In this document: in pieces, positions 13,210-26,330 of the stretch
How the letters are laid out: every line of letters starts with the position of its first letter
Numbering within the stretch: position 1 is the first letter of the stretch
Origin: Phoenix dactylifera
Taxonomy: Eukaryota > Streptophyta > Magnoliopsida > Arecales > Arecaceae
NCBI RefSeq assembly: GCF_009389715.1
Contig: NW_024067910.1
Coordinates: 248,001 to 312,000 of the forward strand
Direction of reading: 5' to 3'
DNA: 64,000 bases
Made by a program: the position numbers and the translations under genes
Notes under the pieces: generated by a model
Database searches by the model: none
Told to the model about the DNA's origin: nothing
Seen by the model: the letters and a program-made list of their open reading frames with translations, nothing else

Positions 13210-14884
13210 GCATGGTGCACCGCAAATCTGGTGGCAGTTAGGAGTGACCCAAACAGTCAAGCAGCTGCTCCTTGTCGGACACCTAGAGTCCCCACCGGCC
13301 ATGGTTATTGTGACCTTATCGACTCAATGGAAGGGGGGAACAAAGGATCGCGATCGCATCCTCTACTTCAGCTCCCTTCTTTTCGAATTACATATGGAAG
13401 CTTTTATTCAAACAGCTCAAGTTCGATCCTGTCTGCATCTTATCTAAATTACCTCTCAGTTAAGCATTTTGATTTCCAGTGGAATTGAAAATATCCAATA
13501 ACAATTTGAACCAAAACCTCTGTGCTTGAAAGAGTAGAAGATTTTGAGAATTTGCTCTAGTACTCTCATTACCCTGTATATTTCTGTCATCCCAGATTGG
13601 ATGAAAACAACTGCACTGGGAGGCTGTCAGGTAGTCAGAAGAGTCGATCACTCCCAAATCAAGATAGCCTTAGTTTATTGCCTCTCTAGAATTAATTTGG
13701 TCTTATGTTGATGGAAATCACATAGGTTAAGATTTCAACTTAGATTCCTATAACCTATTTCCACTGCCAGTGCCTAGTTTAAAACTAATGCACATATCAC
13801 TTCTCTCTACTTCACTTATCCCAAATTGGCCCAGCCTACTAGTTTCTCAGAGCAAATATCCCACAGCTATAAGTATTTTCTCCAACCAATGCTTCCAACT
13901 TAGTCTTCTTAGCTTCATACAGTTACTCTGGATCCTCATCTCTCTTCTGGACGACTATAACAGGCTTCCTTAAACTACAGATTTAGTAACTGAAAGAGTT
14001 CGACAAAACTGATTTCCTAACAGTAGATCCGATGTCTTATATTTTGTGGATGTGTCCAGTTACCAGTCCATGGATAATACATTTGAATATTATTGGAAGA
14101 ATAGTTTGATGAAAGACTTGAGATGATCCAACTTAATCACAAGTTTTTTCAGGTCAAGTCTGTAAGTTGTCAGGTGAGAACACTCCAGGAACAATTTGAA
14201 GAAGCACCATTTCTTTCATTCCCTGCTGCACTTCGCAGAGATGCACTGACAAGATGGAGACTAAATCTACTTGTGTGTAAAAACTTTCTTTTCCAGGATT
14301 CTGCTCAGGTGACTACAATGAATGAATACTACTGCATCATGTTTTTGGATCATTTCTACCTGATGTTAATCCCACTGCCTCCTATTTTACTGCCGATAAC
14401 AGAATTATAATTTGGTGCTGCAGTATTCATTCTTGAGAAATGCCATATTAACCTTGAAATAGGCATATGATGAGGAGTTTAAAGAGCTAAGACTATGCAC
14501 CCCCTTCATTGTTTGTGGTCTTGCTGCAAGGGATCACATGACAGTAATAATAAAAACAGAAAAAGAGTAGTTTCAGATGTAATTCAGATGGTGTTTTCCT
14601 TGCAAGGATTATAGTGAAAATACATGTGGGTTACTGATGAAGGGTTAGGATTGTTTTCTGTATTCCCAGGAATGAAGCCAAGGAGATTTGTGCGGTGGAA
14701 GATAGAATGGAGGACTCATACTTTTGCTGGAAGAATTATAGCCACAAGATCGAGAAGTAGCTGACATCCCAGCAGGTGAACTTCCAAAAAATTAAGTGGA
14801 ATTCGGTCTGAAAGTTCATGCTGTGCCTCTTCAAAAGGCCAATCTACTGCAATCTGCTGTTTTAATTTAAAATCATAACTTATT
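13210..14884. other. intergenic, no supported gene
   Basis: Short open frames only. The stretch at 14150..14290 has an AG acceptor-like start and reads EEAPFLSFPAALRRDALTRW, which might be an exon of an unrecognised or dead gene, but nothing around it extends the frame. Confidence 0.4.
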
Positions 14885-15325
14885 TTGTTATTCTTGCCGA
14901 TATCTCGCCCAAAAAGACTAGCCACAGGGCGTAGAAGTACTTGTGCTAATGTAGTATATAGCTGATGTGGGATTGAACACATGCCCACACGGGTTTTCAC
15001 TCACTCTCCCTGTTTAAGCCCTGGCATCCTCGCCAGGCTAAGAGTCCAAATTTTTCTTAAATCTAATCACAAGCACGACGATCGGTCTATGGTTAACCCT
15101 CATGAATTCGTGCTGTAGTGTCCCCTAGTTCACATAGGTTATTGGACGAATCTACTCCGATACTATTTATCATAAATCTGGACTTCATTCAAAAAAGTTA
15201 GCCAAAAGGTGTTATTTGGGTTCATTAGTCTTGCAGAAGTACTGAAGATCTACTCTGTGCAGAGCTGATGTAAAACTAAGCACATGTCTGCACGAGTCCT
15301 CCCAAATCTAGTGTTTGCCTAGTTA
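14885..15325 (-). mobile_element. TRIM-like element, copy 1
   Basis: Two related direct repeats of about 140 bp flank a spacer of about 130 bp. On the minus strand each repeat runs from a CCCGTG(T/C)GGGCATGTG-like start, through CCACATC, AGTACTT and GGCTAG-like marks, to a GTCC-GTTATGA-like end. The spacer holds GCACGAATTCATG and CGATCGT. The same repeat-spacer-repeat order recurs on the plus strand at 17125..17550. Short terminal direct repeats with no coding capacity fit a terminal-repeat retrotransposon in miniature. PBS and target duplications were not identified. Confidence 0.5.
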
Positions 15326-15329
15326 CCTA

Positions 15330-17120
15330 ATAAGTAATCTCACATCTTGTTTGGCTCGTTTTGCTCTACAAGTGCTTAAATAATAATTATTTGTAGATTT
15401 GAATTATTTTCTATGGAAGGCCTTGCAAAGGCATTCTATTTGCAATCTTGAGCCAGGGGATAAGGGAAGCTGGCAATGCCTCTCCATGGATGCATTGATG
15501 CCTCAATGCTCCAATGCTACACTCCGTTTGCGCTCCAACTCGTTGCTTATGACCAAAATGATGGGTTCCTTTCTTTTTGTGGTCTTAGTAGACTCGATCT
15601 GCCAACCAGAGCCAAATGATTTTTATATTTTTCTTGACTCAAATCTTCTCCCACTTGATGGGATTTCCATACCCGTTCTCGACCAAATCTTCTCTCGTAT
15701 GGAGTGAAACTGAATCATGTTTGCTTCCTTCAAGATGTTGACCCCGAGGAAAGGAAGCCATAGAGAGCCAAGCAAAAGAATTTTCAGTCCAGGCAAAACT
15801 AAAAGTTTCAAGCATGTCTGAAAATTTCCATGAAAAGAACAAGCATTTAATGCAATTTTCTATGCAAACTAGAGGATCTACAGTACCTGCTGAAGCATGG
15901 TTCTTAGACTTGAATGCCAACTACTACTTGGACTTCTCTCTGTGGACAGCAACAAGCTCCATGGTCTTAAAAGAGTGTTACTATTCTTTGCATCAAAGCA
16001 TGTTGGGTCCCACAAAATCTATTTCCACATCCATTACATCATGCAAATCTTCAATCGTCGCCCGTGGACCTAATCTGCCACCAACATGCTGTAATAAATT
16101 GAAGTATTAGATTACTCTATCTAATAAAAAAATAAAGAACACCACATAATTAAGTGCACTCGGATTGCTTCTCTTTGGATCCTATTCATTTCGGAGGGAA
16201 TCCAAGAGACTTCAATAAGAAAGTTGGCTAATGTGTCATTGGATGCAAACCTGCAAAAAAAAAAAAAAAAAAAAATGCTGCGTGGATTGTCACCGGAAGA
16301 AAGGCTTCTCATATATTTTCTGAATTTTCTTTTCACGGCATCCAGTTCCTTCTGGGTGGGGTTGCATTAAGAAGCTTATGTAAAGCTCTGTTATCACAGC
16401 CACTTCATATAATATTTGGTGTGGTACGCAAACAGGCAATTGTGAGCGATAAGAAGCACTCATCCACATCACTGGCCTTTTTTTTTTGGCTGTGCAGGTG
16501 GATGACTGACATGGATCTTATCCATCATTTGGATTTTTTGACTGTGTGAATTCACTAAAATACAACAAAGAATGGTTGAAACTTGAAAACAAAGGATCAA
16601 CAACTATAGTGCTTCCAACTTTTTCTTTTTAATTTTTTCATGTACCCATTGAAGGCATTGGCCAAAGTAGACATGAAACTTCCCTCGCTGAGTCCAGATA
16701 TGATGTGAAGGGAAAGTTTGAGTAAGTTCGCAATTCGCACTTGGGAAATTGTCAACCCCTCCCCACACCTTCAAGTCCATGCTCTTACCTGGCTTGAAAG
16801 CAAAGACTCCTTGTTTTCCCTCAGTTCTTGTACTTGTCTTTGGCCTTCCTCCGAGCTTTTATGACCTGACATTGACCTAGAGACCAATAGCAACCACACT
16901 CGAAAAGAAAACAGATGCTAAAATGTTTTGCGCCTTTGATCTCACAATAAGCTTTCTCTCAATTCTTTGACAATTACACACAGAGCGGTCATCAAAGTCC
17001 AAACCGCGACAAACTATACTTAATTTCAGCTGGACCTCATCTGCCCCCCATCTGTAGTCGAACCGCCTAGCATTGCCTGTCAACTACCGCATTAACTTGG
17101 GAGAAATTATATTCTGGACT
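15330..17120. other. intergenic, no supported gene
   Basis: AT-rich sequence between the two TRIM-like copies. Open frames are short, overlap each other on both strands and match nothing I recognise. A 21-base A run sits near 16256..16276. Confidence 0.45.
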
Positions 17121-17124
17121 AGAT

Positions 17125-17550
17125 GCATCACACAGTGAAGATCCGTGCGGACATGTATTTAATCCTACGTCAGTTATTCGCTAGATAGATTTTAGATACT
17201 TATACAAGATTAAAAAACCTAAATAATACCTTCCGGCTAGCTATTTTGGATGAGGTCTTGGGTTGTGACAAATGTATTAAAGTGGACCCAGCCCATAGCC
17301 TATGTGGACTATGGAACACTGCAGCACGAATTCATTGGGGCTGACCATAAGCCGATCGTGGTGTTTGTGATTAGATTTGAATAGATTTGAACTCTTAGCC
17401 AGACGTGAGGACCCGTGCGGGCGTGTGTTTAGTTCCACAGCGGTTATTCGCTGGATAGATCTTGAGTACTTATACAAGATGAAGGAACCCAAATAATACT
17501 TTCCGACTAGCCATTTTGGGTGAGGTCCTGAGTTATGACAGTCATAGTCA
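17125..17550 (+). mobile_element. TRIM-like element, copy 2
   Basis: Direct repeats at about 17128..17275 and 17400..17545 share GTGCGGACATGT/GTGCGGGCGTGTGTTTA, GTTATTCGCT, ATAGAT, GAGTACTTATACAAGAT, CCTAAATAATA/CCCAAATAATA, GACTAGC, ATTTTGG and GAGGTC. They flank a spacer with AGCACGAATTCATTGGGG and GCCGATCGTGGTG. Copy 1 near 15 kb has the same architecture inverted. Confidence 0.55.
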
Positions 17551-18196
17551 TGCATGCCGATAATCACAGCCTTTCGTTTCTATAGCGGTACATCGAGATG
17601 AGCGCTTGATGAAGAAAGCTTATAAAAACTAACTGCTATGATTGGCCTGAACAAAATTGTCATGCAAGCGTGTAACACGTGTGCTAACCTATCTCGGCAT
17701 TTTCCTGCAGGCCCGTTGGTTCCCCTGCCGACTTCTGGAATAAAAATTATGGCGTAGTGCTCTACAGAATCCCCGCAATTACGGGCATATGCATATTGTC
17801 TTTCCTTTGTACGTGCACATGTTTTTAGTGAACACATCTCTATCATATCCCCAAGGAGGAAAAAAAAAAAGGGAAACGGAGAGGTATAAGACCAATAAGA
17901 GGATCAATGTAACTTTATATGTGTTCCCAGTAAATCATCATGCGCACATAATGGGTTAAAACAACCTAGAAACAAGGGGTAAAAAAACAAAAATCAAGTG
18001 GGGAATGAATTTATCAAACAATTTCAAATAATATTGAAATTAAGATTTAGAAAAAAAATATATAATAAGATTCAGAAATTAAGATGTAGTTCCTACTGGT
18101 TTGTTGATTTAAGAAAGAGAACAAGTCTCTTGTCATCAACAAGTTGAAAAAACTTCATGGTAATTATACTTACAGAGATCATTGCTTGCGTAAGTC

Positions 18197-18234
<38 letters not shown>

Positions 18235-19113
18235 AGATCACATGCAATTTCGTGCTATAAGCCAGTCTATATTTCATGATGATGTTCCTAAGTAAAATGT
18301 ATTTTTTAAAAAAAGTAAGGGATGTCATACATATTGCCATAACTACACATGCATCCAAAGGAAAATTTAATATATGAGTTGAGTAAACATAAAAGAGATA
18401 TAAATTTAGGCGAATATTAGATGTAGAAATAGCTCTTCGATGGTTAGCATGAAGTTTCTATTGAAAAATATTGGTTATCAGGTAATACAAGTTCTTAATT
18501 ATCGAAGAATTAACTTGACCAAGCAAAAGTTATTAGATACTTGACTATTATTTTATATAAATTATTGATCAACAGAAGGTATATAGAATACAGAAGGTAC
18601 ATAGATAAATGCAATAAATTCACATTCTTTTATGATTGCTAACCTGGTCTCAGAATGACCAACGAAAGGTAAAGGGACATCCAATTCAACATCAAGAACT
18701 CACCATTTACTCATAAATCAAAAGGCAATTGATGGATAAAAAGGGAGAAAACCAATGGAAAGAGAAGCCAAACTCCATACAAGTTCCATGTCTTGAATTC
18801 TCGGCGGCGTGTATTTTGTACTGTAGAGGACTGTATAGTTTTGGATAGCTAGCTACCAAATAATTCATCTTGAAAATGGATGGATGTTGATTAACATGGA
18901 TTGCTACGTATTTGCGACCAAATATACCATGTTTGATTCTACAGATAAATAGCAACCGTCAATTCCAAAAATGGATGATGTAGCAGCTATCCATAGATGT
19001 ATTACTTTTTAGCAGTCCAAAATATGCACCGCAGAGGATCCCAACCTTGCAAGGGGACTCTTTGTAATTAAGCTACTCTTTGTAATTAAGCTACCAAGTA
19101 CTAAAGAAATACT
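17551..19113. other. intergenic 3' of the zinc-finger gene
   Basis: AT-rich. Contains a (GA)n run at 18199..18231. No gene seen; the part next to 19114 should include the zinc-finger gene's 3' UTR. Confidence 0.45.
18199..18231. repeat. (GA)n microsatellite
   Basis: About 16 GA units. Confidence 0.9.
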
Positions 19114-20013
19114 CTAGAGCTTGAGAGACAAGTCAAGCTGGGGCAGCTCGTCCTGTCTAACGTTCAAATGATTGACACCGGCTGCGCCACCGGCACCACC
19201 AGTCCACCGGAAACCTCCAACCGCCGGTCCTGCTGACTCATCGAACCTCGCCGCCGGGGCTCTGGCGGCACCATAAAAATCCTCGGTTAACAGCCTTCCA
19301 ATCGCCGGCTGGCGGCTGACGATCGATGGAGGCCTCGACCACGCCCCTTGCCTCCCATAGAGCAATCCGGCCGCGGCCATCGATGTCGTCGTCGTCATCG
19401 TCGTCGTCGTCCCGATGTACGGCTTGTGGACCATGGAGTGCATCTGGATGCCGAGAGGGCTCCCGGGGTACGACCCGTGGAGGGGCAGCGACGCCATGCT
19501 CGGCGGGAAGCGGTAGTGGGGTCCTCCTCCTCCGCCTCCGCCGCCGCCGCCGCGGCCTGCATGGTCGCCGACGAACCCTCCCTGGAGGTTGCCGGCAACG
19601 CGCTTGGCGAGGGTGCGCTCGCGCTTGTGCGCGTTCTGGTGGCCGCCGAGCGCCTGCGAGCTGTAGAACTTCCTCTGGCAGTAGTTGCACGAGAACACTT
19701 TTGGCTCCGACGTACTCTTCAGCACCGCCGCCGGCTGCTCAGCCTCCACCGAGCTACCAAATGATTCCAAAAGATTAAGCTCGAGCACTGGCGGCACCGG
19801 CGTCGATCCCTCCCCATCATCCTTATCATCGGATTCCAAATCCACCAACATGATCTCTTGTCTCTCTCCATCTCCTTCTTCTTCCTTCTCCTCTCTCCCT
19901 TTCTCTTCCTCCATGTTGCTGTGGTTCGACATGAGGCTGGCTTGCATGGGAGATAGATGTGTTTGCCCCTTGGAGATCCCTCCTCTGTTTATAAGAAGAG
20001 GGGGAGAAGGCAT
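19114..20013 (-). CDS. single C2H2 zinc-finger protein with EAR motifs (ZFP1/3/4-like)
   Basis: An intronless 299-residue frame, probably a nuclear transcriptional repressor. The one C2H2 finger has C109 and C112, the plant-specific QALGGH core (120-125) and H125/H129, then [12 protein letters not shown], as in Arabidopsis ZFP1/ZFP3/ZFP4. An EAR-type motif LELNL lies at 77-81 and a second, DLSLKL, forms the C-terminus (294-299). Both recruit TOPLESS-type co-repressors in known relatives. An acidic Glu-rich stretch covers about 35-68; a Gly run and a Thr/Met run are low-complexity linkers. Coding GC is much higher than in the flanks, common for monocot genes. The first Met is taken as the start, but Met23 or Met34 could serve. 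Family members act in ABA signalling, trichome and organ development; which role applies cannot be told from sequence. Confidence 0.9.
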   Translation of the reverse strand: MPSPPLLINRGGISKGQTHLSPMQASLMSNHSNMEEEKGREEKEEEGDGERQEIMLVDLESDDKDDGEGSTPVPPVLELNLLESFGSSVEAEQPAAVLKSTSEPKVFSCNYCQRKFYSSQALGGHQNAHKRERTLAKRVAGNLQGGFVGDHAGRGGGGGGGGGGPHYRFPPSMASLPLHGSYPGSPLGIQMHSMVHKPYIGTTTTMTTTTSMAAAGLLYGRQGAWSRPPSIVSRQPAIGRLLTEDFYGAARAPAARFDESAGPAVGGFRWTGGAGGAAGVNHLNVRQDELPQLDLSLKL

Positions 20014-20213
20014 GAGATGGCAAGGATCTTATTGCTATCAACCGAGATGATTCGCGTGGTTTCGCATAAATCAGGAGGACAAAGAATGGTGGCAAGGGAG
20101 GCTCTTACAAGGAAACTTGCACAGCTTTTAATCTCTTAGCTAGTTTTCTCCCTTCTCTCTTTCTCTCTTCTTTCTCTCCTCGTTACCACTTTCCTTGTGT
20201 ACCAAATTATATG
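20014..20213 (-). promoter_or_regulatory. candidate core promoter and leader of the zinc-finger gene
   Basis: On the minus strand a TATA-like CCATATAATTTGG sits at about 20203..20215. It is followed about 30 bp later by a GA-rich stretch (20137..20178) that would form the 5' leader, a common plant arrangement. No intron is needed to reach the ATG at 20013. Confidence 0.35.
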
Positions 20214-23200
20214 GATCTTTGGAACAAGGAAACTAGGAAAGTCACCACAATATATGTGTCTAAGGTGACATTTATCTTAGTATATGTTATGCTAGTAGAT
20301 GAGATTGGCTGTGATTTATGTGGGGTTTCAAGTCTTACCATAATGTAAGAAAGGTTGGACTGACTCGGTCCCATGCTGTCCAACTACTACGCACGTGCCA
20401 GTTCTTGGTGGGGGCCTTCATATATGGAGATAGATATGGCGAGGATTTACTGGGTGATGGTTTGCTGTTTTGGGGCCCGAGAAATCTTGGGTTGGGATCC
20501 GCTCACGTAAATGGTTGCTGGTTTTGGCTTATTTTGGCCACGAGCACATTTTATTCGTTGCATACAGTGAAGGTGTCCGCGTGGTCGTTAAGTGCGAAAA
20601 CTTTGTGGAGTCAAGTGGTATGAAAGGTATGTTTGAGATACGGGATCAAGTCTGTATTTATTGGAAAAATACATCTGATATATGACATATATCGTTAATA
20701 AAGACTGTATTTATTGGGAAAAAATTAATGCTTCTGAATCTCTTAAATCCTGAGTCTTTATATTGTGCTAAGAAAAAAAAAGAGTAAAATTTAGAGTTTA
20801 TTTGAATTTGCAGCCGGTTGTTGGGTTGGTTTGAATTTGAGTTTAGTCGGATCGAGGTAAAATATTTAATTTGGTCGCATATCTTAGCGTGTATAACTCC
20901 TAAATGGGTTAAATTAATATTTTGAATCACATTAGTTTGATCAAATCCTTATCGGTAGATCTAGATTTTGAGCCTAGGTTAGAATCTATTTGGTTTTGGT
21001 ACGTGTTGAAATCGAACTACTATGCTTTCTAATCAATCACCGAAACACTTTTGTGCAGAAAAATTAAAAAAATAAATCTCATGTTTAGTTATTGATATGC
21101 TCAAAAGATGCATGATCTTGATAGTAGGTGTTGGCGGTGTCGACAAGTTATATATCACCTTATAAGAAATATACATGTCACAAGTATTACTCTTTTTTTC
21201 CTGCTTAATTATATGTGCAATTCATGTAGCTAATTAGATGCCATACAGTCACCATACGTTTTTAGTATTCGAGAACATAGTGCCATTATTATTACTACTA
21301 CTATTATTATTTGACAAAAGATAATGCCACAGCTGTGCCTTGGTGCATCTGAACTAAGTCATCTAATATATAACAAGATCCTATGTATAAATATCTTGGT
21401 CTTACTGCATAATTGAAGTAATAGTATGAAGTTTCAAGGTGTTAATTCCCTTCCATCTTTCAGAATAGTGAATGAACAACTACTGCTGACTTCCCAACTC
21501 ACATCCTCTTGGTACCATGAGGGATCCACATTTAATTGTGGACCATAGTTTAATTATTCATGATGTGATTTGTCTTTACTGGCATGTATTTTGAACTGTG
21601 ACATTGCGAAAGCATGAACATATTAGAACAGCACCCTTTAGAGTCAATTCAGTAATGTTTCACGTTTATTTATACTTGTGGAATTATAAATGAACTATCT
21701 TTTCTAACATTTACACATGAATCCAGAGATAATTCGTCATTAAATTGTTGTTACAACAATGATGATGAGAGTTCATTTATTTATTCAATTCTATACTCTG
21801 TTTTTCTCAATTCTATTCTTACCAATCCATAATTTCCATTGATTTCGCACATTAGGAAATTTTAAATTAGCTAACATGCTAACTTAACCTTTCTCATTAA
21901 AAATAATGCATAGGATTGGTCTAAACTTACCAAAAAATGTGATTATAAAAAAAAAAACACACACACAATACATTGTTTTTAAGCAGTAGAAATGAAAATA
22001 CCATCACTCAATTTATTGATAATTAACTCTTCCTCAAGTTTGTGCTATATTATATATCAAGAAATTCCTTTAAGAGGAAGGCATGAGAGCCCACAAAGAA
22101 ACCCTTAAGTGAGAATCTTATGAGGATGCATACACATGAGAGCACATGAAGAACAATGAGAGAGAATATTAATTATTGCCTTTGAATTAACATGAAAACC
22201 TATTTGGCAGAAAACAAATTAAAATACCTAAACAAGAGAAAATGAAAAGAAAAGTTAAACTTTCTTGACCAAAAAAAAGAAGGAAAAGTAATTTTTTAGT
22301 TAACATAATCTTCTATTATTGATGACCTCTCAGTCTCAGCCTAAAAGAATGCGCATGTATGCATGCATACATGGGCACTGCACCACAGATAGAATTAATG
22401 ATTGAGGCCAGAATGCATTAAGCCGCCCGGTTTGAACAAACTAGAATGCATTCTCACAGCATCCAATGGCTTACTGACACTCTAAGATAAGCCTGCCAAT
22501 AAGAGCAATCCAGGTGGCAAGACAGGATCTTGCTGCTTGTCACAACCAAGAGGCCGGCATATGGCCGACAGTAGGTAGGAAATCTAGTGTGGAGTTCCAC
22601 CCCATCAAGTGATGTCCTACAGTAACTAGATCCTCTGGATTGGTTGGCTTATTACCATGGCTATATGAAGCAACTTTTCCCCCTCCCCCCTTCTTTGAGA
22701 TGAGGTTCTTTTCAACTGTCATCACATACTGAGGTCCATCACAGCACCCTTTTTAACAAGCCCCACTCCAAAGGATGGTGTAATGAGCCAACAAAATCCT
22801 AACTTTTAGCTGTCAACATGCAAGAAGATCCATTGCTGGGAGATTGTCTCTTTGGGTTAGGCCACGTATTCCATTGGGAGATCAATGTCCACATCGGCCA
22901 CCATGAATTGCTAGCTAGTGGGAGAAAAGGAACAAAAAAAGGTGATGAAAGTGGGAATGCAAAGGTTCCAATCAGCAGATATGAATGATAAAGGGATCAA
23001 CAATACCAACTGAAAACAAGTCCAAAGACTAATTCCACTAGTCACCATCATGAAGAACAGTTGGGTATTAAGATGATAAGATCGAAATCTTGAGAACAGA
23101 ATTTTTCTTTAAAGAAAGAGAAAAGAAAAAAAAGAAGATGTACTTAGGAAGTCAATTCCTATGCTCTTTCAACCAGTTGTTGGCTCCCACGTATCTGAAG

Positions 23201-26132
23201 AGGGAAAATGGAGATGTTGGATGGGTTTAAATCAGATCAAATGCGATGCTTTTGATTAACATGAGTAAAGTTTAGTCAAAACAAGCATGCTTTGGTGCTG
23301 GTTCTTTTAGAGGTCCTGAGTTAGCAACATCTTGCTTTCTAGAATAACTATCCTATAGGCTCTTGTAGTGAGTGGTTCAACACATTCAGTGCAAAAAGAA
23401 GAAATCATTAAAAAACATGGGATGATTCCAGGAAATTAGGTGAGAACTATAGGTGTTCTTTGATGGTGTCTCTGGTTTTTCTCTTTTTGCATTATTATCT
23501 CATTTTGCCATGAAGGATTTGATTTCTGCTTCTTGGACACATCTTAGGGGTGGCAAGCCAAGGCACATAAGGAAACTTTAAAATAAATGCTAGAAATGGA
23601 TGCAGATGTAAATATAAGTAGCTAAACAAAACTCTTAAACTTATTTTAAGTTTATTAGAATAGAAAAAAAAAATCAAAATTTTGATCTGTCATGCATATT
23701 AGGAGCAAAAATCAATGGTTCTACCAATAATTCAATGATTATTTTTTATTGTTACACAAGATTTTTTTTCTTTTAATTATGTTGATGTAAATAAGAATCC
23801 ATTTTTTTGTTGCCACACTTCTTTTATTTGTTTCTCAAATAGAGAGGGACAGAGGAGGTGGGTGAGAGCTTGGTTCACCATTTGAAAGTTTGCTGCCTCT
23901 ACCAATTGGATAGCATTTTGTGACTGGACGCTTTTTCTAACCCTTCTTAAGGACTGGACTATCCTTCATAAAGTCCCAATACAATCAAAAGGAAAAAAGA
24001 AGAAAGAGAAAATATTTAAGAAGACTTGCATATTCAAAGTCTTGAAAGATTTAAGAATCTCTAGAATTTAATTTAGAATATGCTCTAGAATTGTAATATC
24101 ATATGAAAGATTGGACTCCAACACTACCAACCAATTTTTCCATAATCCAATGGAAACTCAATGATGTGCTTTCCTTGCTGTTCCAGGGGTTCTCCCTTAG
24201 ATACATGCATTTCACTTACCCAGTACTACTTTGATATAAATAGAGATTAATTTAAGTTTATTAAAATAACAATAACAAGATTATTTTTTTCAATTGCTGT
24301 CATGATGTTATGATACACATCTACATCAGCAAAAATAATGGGAGGAGATTTAACTTATATACAAGTGCGAGGATCAAACAATACCTAATCACAAATCTAC
24401 CATCTCTTGGGGGCAACAAAGAACTGGGAGGCAATTATGTAGAGAAGAAACATGATCCTACTTCAGTTTGGGCTAATATGCTGGTAGCCCCTTTGTTCAT
24501 TGATGTGTTACCAGACATAAAATATATTATGATGAGCTCGGGGTACGTACGACACTCTCATTACTTTAATGTATAACCTATACCTACTAAACTAATATCT
24601 GTCATAATTTATTATATATGAACTAAAACTTAATCCAGTTTGCAATTACATAAGAATTTGATAATATTCAGACCATTGCAGAAGCCAGATATAGAAATGA
24701 CATGAAGTGACATTGAAAATGTTAACAGTGCTATCACACATGGTAGGGTAATATTATATTGCTTGGTGCAAACATAAGGAAAATATTATGCAGAGTATGT
24801 TCAGGCTATGAGACACAAAATGGCTGATGTAAAAAACTCTTCCAGTAAATCCTTTTCTAGGCTAGAACTTCTGACTTTGCAAGCGAGCTCCAACAAGACA
24901 AAACAAACAAAAGGACGATCATCGTTAGAATTCTAGGCCATCAATAATTTATTTTCTTTCCACTGAGCTGCTTTCATCAACTAAAAGCAAATTAGATAAA
25001 CTTGGAGATCTGGATTAAATAAGATATGATTATGATTGTATCAACAAGAAGAAGATATGAAAGCTCAGAAAACAAGCACTTAATGTAATAAAGATGCCGA
25101 AACTTATTCATAAAGTAACTAAGATCTACGTGGAGAAAAAGCCATATTGCTACCAAATGACTACATAGTAAACTGAATGACCATATAATAATGTGTTGAT
25201 CCCGTCTCCAGTACTGACCCATTCTAGTATCATATTTGGAAAAATCGCAGAGTTATCATATAGTTTAGCTCAGCTGATAACTTTCTTCGTGTCTTGTTCT
25301 AGTTGAAGTAGGTTTATATAAGCAGCTCATTTAGATCGAGAAACATGAATTTGGTCTCAACCTATGAAAACTTGGCCTTTGATAATTTGGTGTTACACTT
25401 GCATTTCCCCATCACCATCACATAGTTCAGTCCTCTGCATTTGGATTCAATCAGCATGAGAATGGTCCTTTTCCAGTTTTTTAATCACGGAAAAAATTCA
25501 ATGTGTAATATAAATGAACCATGAAGAAGTCAATATGTTTCCATCATAACATTTCCTTAAATCACATGTTTATATCCATCAATCAACCAGTCAATCTCTT
25601 GAACAATGATGCAAAGCTTGGATGGAGTTAGCTTGAGCCACAGCTGTTCTCTTGATAAGGCCTGCATCTGTGACCCAGCCTACCATGGATGTTTCTTTCG
25701 ACAAATCAACATCCATGAAGTAGATAAAGGTCATTTTAAGCTTGGCACTGAAATTAAGACACCATATTTTGACAGGGTTACATGTTAATCCTACTTGAGT
25801 TCAACCTGGAAGCATAGCCATAAATTTTGGTGTTCAGCAACAATTCAACAAGGATAAAGGATTGAAAATTCAGGAAAAATACAGAGAATTTGCCAAAAGA
25901 GGAAAAATCTGGACATATAATTTAAGATCCTAAAGATGTGATATTGTTCGTATGCCAAGGCACCTATTTATGGAGAAAAAAGCACAGGAGAACTTGTGAA
26001 TTATTGGACAATTCTTGAATAGTCTGAATAATATAATTGCTCAAAAATAGCATTCAACACATTAAAAAATTCAGAAAATAATTTAGGAAGTTTTCAATAG
26101 TTCAAGAAATATTGTCGCTATGGCCACTAATG
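20214..26132. other. long gene-poor stretch
   Basis: About 6 kb of AT-rich sequence with only short open frames. The region 20800..21010 and the region 12450..12610 share a style of degenerate GGTTTGAATTTG/GGATTGG phrases suggestive of old repeats. Nothing else supports a gene. Confidence 0.4.
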
Positions 26133-26140
26133 CTCGGAGG

Positions 26141-26322
26141 TAAGGTTTGCCGTCTTGGTACCGGACCCCATATCGGTGCCATACTAGCATACTATCAGTA
26201 CAGTATGGTATGGAATTTTTTTTGACGTATCAAGCATCGGTACGCCATCCATAGTGGATACCGGTACCAAACTGGTATGTTACGGTACGTCTATCTGATT
26301 CAGATCGGTACGACGTATCTTG
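26141..26322. mobile_element. GGTACC-rich hAT-type MITE, copy A
   Basis: A 182-bp element. Left end TAAGGTTTGCCGTC; right end inverted reads CAAGATACGTCGTACC. Flanks CTCGGAGG (26133..26140) and CTCGGAGA (26323..26330) match at 7 of 8 bases, fitting an 8-bp target duplication. The interior is built from GGTACCGG-like palindromic words. It is closely related to copy B at 50822..50996. Confidence 0.7.
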
Positions 26323-26330
26323 CTCGGAGA

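Noticed and set aside
14123..14410. Plus-strand 95-codon open frame that looks exon-like
   Set aside because: An acceptor-like start is present, but no neighbouring exon or known domain supports it.
19238..20095. Several 70-150-codon open frames on both strands over the zinc-finger gene
   Set aside because: Shadows caused by the high GC content of the real coding frame.
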